From an uncultured Flavobacteriales bacterium (lineage in GTDB: Bacteria > Bacteroidota > Bacteroidia > Flavobacteriales_E > Vicingaceae), in contig CAJXRL010000001.1 in NCBI GenBank assembly GCA_913059105.1, positions 1-47,525 on the forward strand: a stretch of 47,525 nucleotides of DNA, read 5' to 3'. Below, one piece after another: positions 8,928-17,982 of this stretch. Position numbers and translations under genes: made by a program. Every line of letters starts with the position of its first letter. The first letter of the stretch is position 1. The notes under the pieces were generated by a model. It ran no database searches, was not told where the DNA came from, and saw only the letters and a program-made list of their open reading frames with translations.

Positions 8928-9890
8928 ATGGAAAAATTAGAAACAAAGATCACTATGAAATCCAATATAGAAATAATACAATTTGCAGCTAAAAAATGGA
9001 AGCTTTTGCTCATGATAGGATGTATCGCAGGAGTTTTTGCTTATGTTTTTTCATTACCACAATTTGTTCCGCCAAAATACAAATCTGAGGCTGTTATATA
9101 TCCTGCTAACCTGGGGAAATATGCAGAAGAAAATGGTTTAGAGCAAATGCAGCAATATTTGGAATCAAATGAGTTGAGAGACCACATAATTGTACAATAT
9201 AATCTCTATGATGAGTATGATATAGATCAAGACGATCCGAATAAGCGCACATACATGAAGGCAGCGTATACTGAACATATAACATTTGATGAAACGAAAT
9301 TCGAATCGATTAGGATTAATACGTTGTCGACTGACCCTGAAAAGGCAAGAGATATTGCAGCAGAGATTATAGAAGAGCTAAACAGGATTATTCGAAGAAC
9401 AGAGAGAGAAAAGTATCAAGAAATTGTAGTCATTAATCAAAAAATGATGAATGACAAAAAGGCTCAGTTGGATAGTTTGGAAAATAAAATTAGAGAGATA
9501 AGTACTACGTACGGGATTCTAGATTACATCGCTCAGTCCGAAAGGGTGACAGAAAAATATATGGATTTCTTGCTTTCAGGTAAGAAAGGAAAAGATTTTG
9601 ATGAGGCTAAAACATTGTATGAAAACTTGCAAAAACATGGTCGTCAATATCATGATTACCATGCACAATTGAATGTTATAAATGCTGAGTTTATGTCGAG
9701 GAGAGCTGGCCTTGAGCATGCACTAAAAGATTTAAATAAAGTACAGACTTATTCTAATATCCTGGTAAAACCAGAAGTATCGGATAAGAAATCATATCCA
9801 ATTCGTTGGTTAATTTTTGTAACTGCGATTGCTGCTTCAATGGGTTTTACCTTTGTTTTATTATTGGTTCTAGGTTACCAAAAGAAATAA
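8928..9890 (+). CDS. Wzz-type polysaccharide chain-length determinant protein 2
   Basis: A second co-polymerase of about 320 residues with the same plan as its neighbour: membrane helix near 27-45, periplasmic coiled-coil region, and a terminal membrane helix preceded by SDKKSYPIRW, nearly the same motif as the upstream gene (KASYPIRW). I chose the ATG at 8928, one base after the upstream TAA, over an in-frame TTG at 8910 that overlaps the upstream gene. The two proteins look like an old tandem duplication that has diverged strongly outside the C-terminal motif. Tandem non-identical Wzz proteins may form mixed oligomers or set two different lengths; this is inference. Confidence 0.85.
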   Translation: MEKLETKITMKSNIEIIQFAAKKWKLLLMIGCIAGVFAYVFSLPQFVPPKYKSEAVIYPANLGKYAEENGLEQMQQYLESNELRDHIIVQYNLYDEYDIDQDDPNKRTYMKAAYTEHITFDETKFESIRINTLSTDPEKARDIAAEIIEELNRIIRRTEREKYQEIVVINQKMMNDKKAQLDSLENKIREISTTYGILDYIAQSERVTEKYMDFLLSGKKGKDFDEAKTLYENLQKHGRQYHDYHAQLNVINAEFMSRRAGLEHALKDLNKVQTYSNILVKPEVSDKKSYPIRWLIFVTAIAASMGFTFVLLLVLGYQKK

Positions 9891-9891
9891 G

Positions 9892-11340
9892 ATGTCTGAA
9901 GAGTTGAAGTCAAATTGGGTGTTGATTTTGAGCTTTTTGTTCATTATGACCAATAGTGCTCTAATCGCATTAGAACAATATTGGTTTGCTGTTATACCTT
10001 TTGCTATAGTTCTCTTATTTATGGCTTTTGTAGCTACCGATAAGTTGATGTGGTTCATTGTATTTACTACACCCCTTTCATTAAACTTAGAAGCTTTGGA
10101 GTTTGGTGGGGTCGGAATGTTTCTCCCTACTGAACCTTTGTTGTTCGGTGTAATGGTCATCTTTATTTTAAGAGTACTTTACGACAGGAAATATGACATG
10201 TCGGTGCTTAAACACCCTGTCACTATTGCTATTCTTATCAACTTAGCTTGGATTATTATAACTACATTGACCAGCACAATGCCTTTTGTATCACTAAAAT
10301 TTTTACTGGCAAGACTGTGGTTTATCATTGCGTTTTATTTTATAGCCACCCAACTCTTTAAAAAGGTTGAAAATATTAGATTGTTTTTTTGGTTGTACCT
10401 AATTCCTCTTGCTTGCGTAGCACTTTATACATTTTTACATCACAGTAAATATGGTTTCGCAGAACGTCCTGCTCACTGGGTAATGCAGCCATTCTTTAAA
10501 GATCATACTGTTTATGGAGCAGTTGTGGCTATGATGTTCCCCATTATGGTCTTGTTATTTATTCTCAAACGGTATAAGAAGTATAGAGTTATTTCGGCAT
10601 TGATGATTGTCGTTTTGGCTATGGGAATTATCTTTTCATATGGCCGTGCAGCTTGGATTAGCTTGTTAATAGCTTTCGCTGTTTCCTTGATTTATTTACT
10701 TCGACTGAGAGGAAGCTTTGTGCTTTCTGCGACTGCCTTAGTTTTGGTAGTTGCCGGAGTTTTCTGGACGGACATAATAAATACTTTAGAAAAAAATGAG
10801 CAAGATTCTACCTCAGAGAATTTAGGAGAGCATGTTCAATCAATTACGAATATTTCTACCGATGCCTCAAATTTAGAACGGATAAATCGTTGGAATTCGG
10901 CTTTAGAAATGTATAGGCGGAAACCAATTCTTGGTTGGGGTCCTGGAACATATGCTTTTCAATATGCTCCTTTTCAGTCTTCTGAAGATGTTACAATTAT
11001 AAGTACCAATGCAGGTGATGGAGGAAATGCACATTCAGAATTTATTGGTCCTCTTGCTGAAACTGGCTTATTAGGTGCATTAACGTTTGTCTTTATTTTA
11101 GTGATGTTTTATTACCGAGCATCGTTGCTATATTATAGATTGCCAAAAGGAGAATTACGAACGATTGTATTCTTTATTATACTCGCGTTTACATCGTACA
11201 TTATCAATGGAACACTTAATAATTTCTTGGATACAGATAAAGCAAGTGTTCCTTTTTGGGCGTTTATAGCGATGATTGTAGCCATAGACCTGCACTCGGA
11301 GAAGTTTTTAGCTAAAGAAACTGAGCAGCTAGAAAAGTAA
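9892..11340 (+). CDS. O-antigen ligase / polymerase family membrane protein
   Basis: Polytopic inner-membrane protein of 482 residues with about twelve hydrophobic helices and one large periplasmic loop at about 300-385. That loop contains GWGPGTYAFQY and NAHSEFIGPLAETGLLG, the signature of the WaaL/Wzy superfamily; the His at about 381 and the Glu two residues later are the usual conserved pair. It either polymerises undecaprenyl-linked repeat units or transfers finished chains. Sequence alone does not separate the two, though adjacency to two Wzz proteins favours polymerase. The start lies one base after the upstream stop. The last 29 bp overlap the convergent SpoIIE-type phosphatase gene. 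Confidence 0.85.
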   Translation: MSEELKSNWVLILSFLFIMTNSALIALEQYWFAVIPFAIVLLFMAFVATDKLMWFIVFTTPLSLNLEALEFGGVGMFLPTEPLLFGVMVIFILRVLYDRKYDMSVLKHPVTIAILINLAWIIITTLTSTMPFVSLKFLLARLWFIIAFYFIATQLFKKVENIRLFFWLYLIPLACVALYTFLHHSKYGFAERPAHWVMQPFFKDHTVYGAVVAMMFPIMVLLFILKRYKKYRVISALMIVVLAMGIIFSYGRAAWISLLIAFAVSLIYLLRLRGSFVLSATALVLVVAGVFWTDIINTLEKNEQDSTSENLGEHVQSITNISTDASNLERINRWNSALEMYRRKPILGWGPGTYAFQYAPFQSSEDVTIISTNAGDGGNAHSEFIGPLAETGLLGALTFVFILVMFYYRASLLYYRLPKGELRTIVFFIILAFTSYIINGTLNNFLDTDKASVPFWAFIAMIVAIDLHSEKFLAKETEQLEK

Positions 11341-12544
11341 CATCATCATCTAACCCATTGTCGTTTTTATTCTCGCTGATAAGTGAATTCAGCGAGTTAG
11401 AAATTTCTGAGAGATCTTTTTTACCTTTTAATATAGCGGCAATTCCTTCTACTTCCATATGGGTCCCGTCTTTGTTGGGTAGTTCAGTTAAGCCATCTGT
11501 ATAACAAACTAATTGATCATTTGTATTTATCGAGATACTCTCCTTTTTAAGAAAAGGTAATTTCTCAAACATACCTAAAATAGTCGAGCCAGTCTTGAGG
11601 TATTTAATTTCTTCTTCTTGTATGAGAAGAGGGGGCTGGTGACCGCAGTTGATGTATAAAAGTTCTTTTTTTTCTGGATCGAAAATTCCTATAAATAGTG
11701 TTATGAATTTTTGGAAGTTAGCTGATTCGATTATTTTTTGGTTACACATATCAATAAGCTCCTCTAAGTCTTTTGCTATTCTAACAAGTGCTCTAAGACT
11801 TGCTTGAAAGTTGGCCATTAAAAGTGCAGCGGAAATTCCTTTTCCCGATACATCTGCTATGCAAAAAGCTGTTCTTCCATTCGAAAGTGGAATGACATCG
11901 TAGTAATCGCCTCCTACTTCACTATGGGGAAGATATAGGGCAGTTACTTTTAAGGTTTCAGTATTTGGTAAAGATTTAGGAAATAAGAGGGTTTGCATAT
12001 TTCGTGCTAATTCCAATTCCTTATTTGTTGCTGCCTGCTTAATTTCTTGTTTATTGAGTCGTTTATTTTCAAGGGCAACAACAATAATATTAATTAACGT
12101 TTGAATGAATCGCAAGTGTTTGATGATCGGGCTGATTTCCATTTTTTCACCTTCAATATCTGCTAAAAGCATAAATGCTAAGGGTTGGTCATGGTGGAAA
12201 ACAGGAATTGCAATTTCGAAATTTCTTAAGGATGGGCTACTTTTTTCTTGGTTGATGGTCCCAATGTCAGGAAAGGATTCAACAAGTTTAGAAATATCAA
12301 TTTTTTCACATTCGTCTTTACCAATCCCTTCAGTCATTGAAACTGACCAATTTTTAGTGTCGAAAGTGAAAAGGGCTAGTTTGGCAATGTTTAAATTTTC
12401 AGTGAGAATTGATTTTAGAATAGAGAAGAGAAATTCATCAGAGGAATTATCATTAATTGCATTTGTGATATTCAAGAGGGTGTCTAACTTCGATTTAGAT
12501 TGCTGAAGTTTTCCTTTTACCCGTCTTGTTTTTGCATCTGTCAT
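11312..12544 (-). CDS. GAF-like domain + SpoIIE/RsbU-type PP2C phosphatase
   Basis: A 410-residue cytoplasmic serine/threonine phosphatase of the RsbU type, which usually acts on anti-anti-sigma (STAS) proteins. The N-terminal 170 residues look like a GAF sensor, followed by a linker helix (ELARNMQTLLFPKSLP), then the PP2C domain with EVGGDYYDVIPL, FCIADVSGKGISAALLMA, CYTDGLTELPN and the final DDDVTFLAAQ. The Asp residues for metal binding are all present. Its ATG overlaps the LpxD-like stop as ATGA (12541-12544), so the two are translationally coupled. The 3' end overlaps the convergent ligase gene by 29 bp. Confidence 0.88.
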   Translation of the reverse strand: MTDAKTRRVKGKLQQSKSKLDTLLNITNAINDNSSDEFLFSILKSILTENLNIAKLALFTFDTKNWSVSMTEGIGKDECEKIDISKLVESFPDIGTINQEKSSPSLRNFEIAIPVFHHDQPLAFMLLADIEGEKMEISPIIKHLRFIQTLINIIVVALENKRLNKQEIKQAATNKELELARNMQTLLFPKSLPNTETLKVTALYLPHSEVGGDYYDVIPLSNGRTAFCIADVSGKGISAALLMANFQASLRALVRIAKDLEELIDMCNQKIIESANFQKFITLFIGIFDPEKKELLYINCGHQPPLLIQEEEIKYLKTGSTILGMFEKLPFLKKESISINTNDQLVCYTDGLTELPNKDGTHMEVEGIAAILKGKKDLSEISNSLNSLISENKNDNGLDDDVTFLAAQFL

Positions 12545-13473
12545 TCTTTGCTAAACTTACTAAAAAGTTCAGGAAGGCGTCTGATCATGGCCATTTCTTT
12601 GAATTTTGCACGACTCTCATCAACAGGACTGCCTAAGTATGTTTTGTTTCCTTCTAACGTTTTACCAACTCCGCTTTGTGCGTAGAGAATCGTTTTATCT
12701 CCAATAGAAATTCCACTTGCAATGCCTACTTGTCCCCAAATGGTGACTTCATCCCCAACTTCAACACAACCAGCAATCCCGGCTTGTGCAGCAATCAAAC
12801 ATTTTTTGCCAATAACAGTATCATGCCCGATTTGCACTAAGTTATCAATTTTTGTTCCTTCGCCAATTGTTGTAACAGCCGTAACTCCTTTGTCAATAGT
12901 GCAATTTGCTCCAATCTCAACATTCTTCTCAATTAAGACTGCTCCATTGCTATTTAATCGATCAAAATGAGTGCCTCTATTTTTGTAATAGAATCCAAAA
13001 GAGCCAAGTACTGTTCCAGATTGGATAATTACATTATCCTTAATAGTTACATCATCTAAGAGGGTAACATTTGGAAAAATAAGGCAGTTATTACCAATCT
13101 TCACGTTCCTTCCGATACTCACAGATGGGTGAATTTTTGTTCCTGATCCAATCTCTGCTTGTTCTTGTTGTACTTCGGAAAAAATAAAAGGATTGAAGTA
13201 GGATAGAATAAAGTTGAAGCTTCTAAAAGGGTCATCACAAATAATTATACCTTTCCCTTGAGGAACTTCTACTTCTTTATTAATTAGCACTACTGAAGCG
13301 CTGCAATTTAGTGCTTTGTCGTAATATTTTGGATGATCAACAAATACGATGTCCCCTTGCTCTACTCGGTGAATCTCATTGATTCCTGTTACCGCAAGGT
13401 TTTGGTCCCCCTTAAAAGGAGAATCTAACAACGACGCAATATCTAATAGGGTAAATGTTTTACCTAGATTCAT
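12541..13473 (-). CDS. Second LpxD-like hexapeptide acyltransferase
   Basis: A 310-residue relative of UDP-3-O-acylglucosamine N-acyltransferase. It has the LpxD-like N-terminal domain (VNQGD-type segment VEQGDIVFVDHPKYYDKAL) and a left-handed beta helix of hexapeptide repeats (IGRNVKIGNNCLIFPNVTLL, then IGEGTKIDNLVQIGHDTVIG). It lies downstream of efp by 3 bp and is a paralogue of the authentic lpxD at 16891-17946. I recall this extra LpxD beside efp as a common flavobacterial arrangement. It may N-acylate a different sugar or use another acyl chain; the true substrate is unknown. Confidence 0.8.
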   Translation of the reverse strand: MNLGKTFTLLDIASLLDSPFKGDQNLAVTGINEIHRVEQGDIVFVDHPKYYDKALNCSASVVLINKEVEVPQGKGIIICDDPFRSFNFILSYFNPFIFSEVQQEQAEIGSGTKIHPSVSIGRNVKIGNNCLIFPNVTLLDDVTIKDNVIIQSGTVLGSFGFYYKNRGTHFDRLNSNGAVLIEKNVEIGANCTIDKGVTAVTTIGEGTKIDNLVQIGHDTVIGKKCLIAAQAGIAGCVEVGDEVTIWGQVGIASGISIGDKTILYAQSGVGKTLEGNKTYLGSPVDESRAKFKEMAMIRRLPELFSKFSKE

Positions 13474-13476
13474 GAC

Positions 13477-14043
13477 TTATGATTTCAAACGCTCACAGTA
13501 AGAGCTACTTCTAGTATCGATACGAATTCTATCTCCTTCGTTGATGAATAATGGAACTCGAACTTCTGCTCCTGTTTCTACAGTTGCAGGTTTAGTAGTA
13601 TTTGTTGCTGTATCGCCTTTTATTCCTGGTTCAGTAAAAGTAATTTCCAGGTTTACAAACGCAGGTAAATCACATGATAGTGGTTTTTCTTCTTCAGCAT
13701 GGTACATGATGTCAACCATATCGCCTTCTTTCAAGAATTGTGGGGCATTGATCATTTCTTTTTGCAGGAAGGTCTGCTCGTAATCTTCTGTATTCATGAA
13801 GTGATAGCCACTATCATCGTTATAAAGATATTGATATTTTCTTGTTTCTATTCGAACAGGATCAATTTTAACACCTGCATTGAACGTATTGTCGATTATT
13901 TTACCTGAAGTTAAACTTTGCATCTTAGTACGTACAAACGCTGGCCCTTTTCCTGGCTTTACATGTTGAAATTCAAGAATTTTGAACAAATCATTGTTCC
14001 AATTCATACACAATCCGTTCTTAAAATCTGAAGTATTTGCCAT
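13477..14043 (-). CDS. efp: Elongation factor P
   Basis: Ribosome-binding factor that relieves stalling at polyproline. Length 188 residues is standard. Three beta domains are recognisable: the KOW-like N-terminus with the KPGKGPAF loop (tip lysine K32, the position lysylated in enterobacteria), the middle OB domain, and the C-terminal OB domain ending in GDRIRIDTRSSSYCER. No EpmA/EpmB genes are in this window, so the modification state is open. It sits between the ABC ATPase and the second LpxD-like gene. Confidence 0.97.
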   Translation of the reverse strand: MANTSDFKNGLCMNWNNDLFKILEFQHVKPGKGPAFVRTKMQSLTSGKIIDNTFNAGVKIDPVRIETRKYQYLYNDDSGYHFMNTEDYEQTFLQKEMINAPQFLKEGDMVDIMYHAEEEKPLSCDLPAFVNLEITFTEPGIKGDTATNTTKPATVETGAEVRVPLFINEGDRIRIDTRSSSYCERLKS

Positions 14044-14088
14044 AATTTAGTTGTATTGAATCAAAGATAGGGATTAGACTTGAAATTG

Positions 14089-14709
14089 CTATTTATAATC
14101 CGTGATTCTTATTGTTTTTTCAATTTTGTATAGTTCGTTCTTTTGTTCATTTGACCCAATAATTGTAGTTCTATTTGGGTTGTATTTGTCCATCAAGTGA
14201 TGGTATAATTCTATTCCTTTAGCGTCTAAATTAGAACATGGTTCATCTAATAGCAATAATTTTGATTGGCTACATATGGCCAAGCCGAGCTTCAATCGCT
14301 GTTTCATGCCAGATGAAAAGTTTTTGATGTATTTGTTTTCAGCGTCTCTTAAATATACTAATTCAATAAATGAATCGGGTGTTAATCCGTCTTGGAAGGA
14401 TTTAAATTTTAAATGGAAATCAATTAATTCTTTACAGCTTAGCTCTTCGATTAAATCGATGTAAGGGGCTGTAAAAATTATAGATTTATAGATTTTGGCT
14501 GCTTCAATTTCTGAATTGGAGAAGTGATACTTTATTTCTCCTTTGGAAGGTAATTCTGCACCTGATAGTAGTTTAATAAATGTTGATTTGCCGCTGCCAT
14601 TAGATCCAATTACTCCAATTTTATCACCAGATGCAACATTGAGCGAAAGGGATTGGAAAATCCATTCTTTGTTGAATCGTTTTGAAAGTGAATGGATTTC
14701 GATGTTCAT
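14089..14709 (-). CDS. ABC transporter ATP-binding protein
   Basis: A 206-residue single ATPase domain. It contains Walker A GSNGSGKST, the signature motif FSSGMKQRLKLGLA (SSGMK in place of LSGGQ, common among export ATPases), Walker B LLLLDEP, and a D-loop SNLD. It lacks transmembrane segments, and no permease gene is beside it. Its position between lpxA and efp suggests a role in envelope export or simply co-transcription. The partner permease must lie elsewhere, if any. Confidence 0.88.
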   Translation of the reverse strand: MNIEIHSLSKRFNKEWIFQSLSLNVASGDKIGVIGSNGSGKSTFIKLLSGAELPSKGEIKYHFSNSEIEAAKIYKSIIFTAPYIDLIEELSCKELIDFHLKFKSFQDGLTPDSFIELVYLRDAENKYIKNFSSGMKQRLKLGLAICSQSKLLLLDEPCSNLDAKGIELYHHLMDKYNPNRTTIIGSNEQKNELYKIEKTIRITDYK

Positions 14710-14732
14710 CTTTCTTCTCTACTTCAAATACC

Positions 14733-15506
14733 TTAACTTAATGGCCCTCTAATAATTCCCTTTTGGGAACCTTCAATGAAATTTAAAATTTGCGATTTTT
14801 CTGGCGAATCTTCAATAGAAGCTTTAATTTCCTCAAGTGATTTGGAAACATTTGTGCCGTGCACAAAAATGTGTCTATAAATGTCTTCGATTTGGCTTAT
14901 TGTAGCTGTTTGGTAGCCTCTTCGACGCATTCCTATTGCATTGATTCCTGCATAAGTCAAAGGCTCTCTAGCAGCCTTAACGAAAGGCGGCACATCTTTA
15001 CGAACTAACGAGCCACCCGCAATGAAAGAGTGCTCTCCAATTCTGATAAATTGTTGAACAGCTACTACCCCTTCTAAAATTACGTGATCTTCAATGGTTA
15101 CATGCCCAGCAATGTTAGCGGTATTAGCCAGAATGACATTATTGCCAATTTGCGCATCGTGAGCAATGTGCACGTAAGCCATTAACAAACAATCATTACC
15201 AACGGTAGTTTTGTTTCTGTCAACAGTTCCACGGTTTATTGTGACACACTCCCTGATGGTTGTATTATTGCCAATTTCAGCGGTAGTAATCTCCCCATGA
15301 AATTTTAAATCTTGTGGAATCGCTGAAATAACAGCACCAGGAAATATTTTACAATTGTTCCCAATTCTCGCGCCATCCATAATGGTTACATTGGGACCAA
15401 TCCATGTGTCATCTCCAATTACAACATCACCAGCAACGTACGTGAAGGGATCAATAATAACGTTTTTACCAATTTTTGCATCTGGGTGAATGTAAGCGTG
15501 CTCCAT
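14733..15506 (-). CDS. lpxA: LpxA, UDP-N-acetylglucosamine O-acyltransferase
   Basis: First enzyme of lipid A synthesis: adds a 3-hydroxyacyl chain from acyl carrier protein to UDP-GlcNAc. The 257-residue protein has the beta-helix of hexapeptide repeats (IGKNVIIDPFTYVAGDVVIG), the catalytic His region (AYVHIAHDAQIGNN), and the C-terminal helical domain typical of LpxA. Its ATG shares one base with the lpxC/fabZ stop (TAATG at 15508-15504), indicating translational coupling. Confidence 0.95.
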   Translation of the reverse strand: MEHAYIHPDAKIGKNVIIDPFTYVAGDVVIGDDTWIGPNVTIMDGARIGNNCKIFPGAVISAIPQDLKFHGEITTAEIGNNTTIRECVTINRGTVDRNKTTVGNDCLLMAYVHIAHDAQIGNNVILANTANIAGHVTIEDHVILEGVVAVQQFIRIGEHSFIAGGSLVRKDVPPFVKAAREPLTYAGINAIGMRRRGYQTATISQIEDIYRHIFVHGTNVSKSLEEIKASIEDSPEKSQILNFIEGSQKGIIRGPLS

Positions 15507-16894
15507 TATTTTTCTTTTACAATTTGCGCCATTAACTCTCCTTCTGAAACTACTTTTCCATTAACATAGGCTTTGGCTGCCATTAAAACCATTCCTCTTC
15601 GAATTGGTTGCAACAAATCTAATCTAAATATTAAGACATCACCTGGAATAACTTTCCGTTTGAATTTTACTTTATCAATTTTCACAAAATAAGTAAGATA
15701 GTTTTCTGGATCTGGAACAGTACTTAGGGCTAAAATTCCACCGGTCTGCGCCATGGCTTCGATTTGTAAAACACCAGGCATTACTGGTGCGCCAGGAAAG
15801 TGACCTTGAAAGAACTGCTCATTCATTGTCACATTTTTCACTCCCACTACATGCGTTTCGCTTAACTCAATAATTTTATCTACTAACAACATCGGATAAC
15901 GATGAGGTAGCATCTTTTCTATGCTATTAATATCGTGAATAGCTTCCGATGTTAAATCAAATTTTGGACTGGCTCTTTCACGTTTTTTAATTTCTGCTTT
16001 TATAATACGAGCAAAGTCTACATTTCCTTTGTGGCCAGGTCTCGCTGCTAAAATGTGCCCTTTAATTGGTCTTCCAACTAAAGCTAAATCACCTACAATA
16101 TCCAATAACTTATGCCGTGCTGGCTCATCTTGAAAATGCAATTTTAAATTATTAAGCACCCCAGTGTCAGTAACTTCTATTCTAGGTTTGCCCAATAACT
16201 CCGCAATTTCGTCTAACTTTTCCTGCGGGGGGATGTGATCTACTAATACAATTGCGTTGTCTAAATCACCACCCTTTATAAGGTTGTTTTTTGCTAAAAA
16301 TTCTAATTCACGTAAGAATACAAAAGTTCTACACATGGATATATTTTCCTCAAACTCTCCTAACTTATACATGTGTGCATGCTGCGTTCCTAGAGTAGGA
16401 GAATTATAGTCAACCATTACCGTCAAGCGGAACTCATCTTGAGGTACCGCTAACATTTCTGTCATGCGATCAAGGTCTTCGTATGTTATATTTTCTTCAA
16501 CTACAAAAAAGTTTTTCTCAGCTTCTTGATCTTCAATACCAGCATCTTTTAATGCTTGCAAGAAAAAATGCGCACTACCATCTAATATTGGGACTTCTGG
16601 TCCATCAATCTCAATTAACAAGTTGTCGATCTCTAATCCATAAGCAGCAGCCAATAAATGTTCAGTAGTGTGAACCCTTGCTCCGTTTTGTTCGATAGTA
16701 GTTCCTCTTGAGGTATCAACAACTAAATCACAATCAGCTTTAATAGTAGGTTGTCCTTCTATGTCAATTCTTTGAAATACAAAGCCGTGATTTTCAGGGG
16801 CTGATTTGAAATTTACAGTCGATTTCACTCCTGTATGTAATCCAACTCCATTTAGTGAAATAGAGTTTGTAATAGTTTTTTGTTTCGTGCTCAT
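15506..16894 (-). CDS. lpxC/fabZ: Fused LpxC deacetylase / FabZ dehydratase
   Basis: Bifunctional 462-residue protein. Residues 1 to about 305 form LpxC, the zinc deacetylase that commits UDP-3-O-acyl-GlcNAc to lipid A: HTTEH at 75-79 gives one zinc ligand, and RHKLLDIVGD supplies H261 and D265. Residues about 315-462 form FabZ, the 3-hydroxyacyl-ACP dehydratase: LPHRYPMLLVD, then GHFPGAPVMPGVLQIEAMAQ with catalytic H365 and E379. This fusion is well known in Bacteroidota and supports the lineage call. It overlaps lpxD by ATGA (16894-16891) and lpxA by one base. Confidence 0.97.
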   Translation of the reverse strand: MSTKQKTITNSISLNGVGLHTGVKSTVNFKSAPENHGFVFQRIDIEGQPTIKADCDLVVDTSRGTTIEQNGARVHTTEHLLAAAYGLEIDNLLIEIDGPEVPILDGSAHFFLQALKDAGIEDQEAEKNFFVVEENITYEDLDRMTEMLAVPQDEFRLTVMVDYNSPTLGTQHAHMYKLGEFEENISMCRTFVFLRELEFLAKNNLIKGGDLDNAIVLVDHIPPQEKLDEIAELLGKPRIEVTDTGVLNNLKLHFQDEPARHKLLDIVGDLALVGRPIKGHILAARPGHKGNVDFARIIKAEIKKRERASPKFDLTSEAIHDINSIEKMLPHRYPMLLVDKIIELSETHVVGVKNVTMNEQFFQGHFPGAPVMPGVLQIEAMAQTGGILALSTVPDPENYLTYFVKIDKVKFKRKVIPGDVLIFRLDLLQPIRRGMVLMAAKAYVNGKVVSEGELMAQIVKEK

Positions 16895-17946
16895 AACTGG
16901 TTTGAGGCAGATTTTAATTCTTCCAATTGTTTTTCTAGGTCCCGAATTTGGTTAGCCATACTCGGCAACTTTCTAAACATTACATATGATCTTTTATAAT
17001 CCCCAATAGGAATGGAAGGAGATCCTTGAACAATTGCTCCTTTTTCTTCAATAGAATTGCCGATACCACTTTGTGCAGCAATCTTTACTTCTTCAGCAAT
17101 TTTTAGGTGACCAACAATACCAACTTGTCCACCAATCATGCAGTTTTTACCAATTTTGGTAGAACCTGCAATTCCTGTTTGAGCAGCAATTACGGTATTT
17201 TCTCCAATATCAACATTGTGAGCAATTTGAATCAAGTTATCTAATTTTACTCCTTTTCTAATGATCGTAGAACCTAGAGTTGCTCTATCAACACAAGTAT
17301 TAGCACCAATTTCAACATAATCTTCAATAATTACGTTGCCAATTTGAGGTACTTTTTTGTAGTTGTTTTCGCTGTTAGGTGCAAATCCAAATCCATCGGC
17401 ACCTAAAATCGCTCCTGAATGAATCACACACTCTTTCCCTATTTGAGTTTCAGAATAAATTCTAGCTCCTGCAAAAATGGTGCAGTCCGCACCAATTGAA
17501 GCATTATCTCCTACAAACGAATTTGGGAATACTTTAACTCCATCAGCGATTTTTGTATTGTCACCAATTACAACGTTTTCACCCAAATAAACATTCTCCC
17601 CAATACTTGCTGATTCTGATACAATAGCAGATTTAGCAATACCAACTTTATTGTTTTTTACTTGATTATACATTTCAAGTAATTTGCCAAAAGCTCCATA
17701 AGCATCAGCAACTCTAATAAGTGTTGGATTATTCTTTAAAATTTGTTCAGCAGTAAAGTCGTTACCAACTATTACTATTGAAGCTTGTGTATCGTAGATG
17801 TAATCTGTGTATTTTGGATTTGCCAAGAAAGACAGCGAACCAGGTTTGCCTTCTTCAATTTTTGAAAGGGTAGAAACACTTGTTTCTCCATTTCCTTCAA
17901 CTGTTCCTTGCAGTAATTCAGAGATTTGGTTGGCCGAAAATTCCAT
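16891..17946 (-). CDS. lpxD: LpxD, UDP-3-O-acylglucosamine N-acyltransferase
   Basis: Third lipid A enzyme, adding the N-linked 3-hydroxyacyl chain. The 351-residue length is typical. The N-terminal uridine-binding domain (GSLSFLANPKYTDYIYDTQA), a long hexapeptide beta helix with GADGFGFAP and the catalytic-His segment LIQIAHNVDIGENTVI, and a C-terminal helix (LPSMANQIRDLEKQLEELK) that packs the trimer are all visible. It leads the lpxD-lpxC/fabZ-lpxA series, with overlapping stops and starts. The HD protein ends 37 bp upstream. Confidence 0.95.
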   Translation of the reverse strand: MEFSANQISELLQGTVEGNGETSVSTLSKIEEGKPGSLSFLANPKYTDYIYDTQASIVIVGNDFTAEQILKNNPTLIRVADAYGAFGKLLEMYNQVKNNKVGIAKSAIVSESASIGENVYLGENVVIGDNTKIADGVKVFPNSFVGDNASIGADCTIFAGARIYSETQIGKECVIHSGAILGADGFGFAPNSENNYKKVPQIGNVIIEDYVEIGANTCVDRATLGSTIIRKGVKLDNLIQIAHNVDIGENTVIAAQTGIAGSTKIGKNCMIGGQVGIVGHLKIAEEVKIAAQSGIGNSIEEKGAIVQGSPSIPIGDYKRSYVMFRKLPSMANQIRDLEKQLEELKSASNQL

Positions 17947-17982
17947 CGTTCAAAAGTAATAAATAATTAAAGTAGCCTTCTG

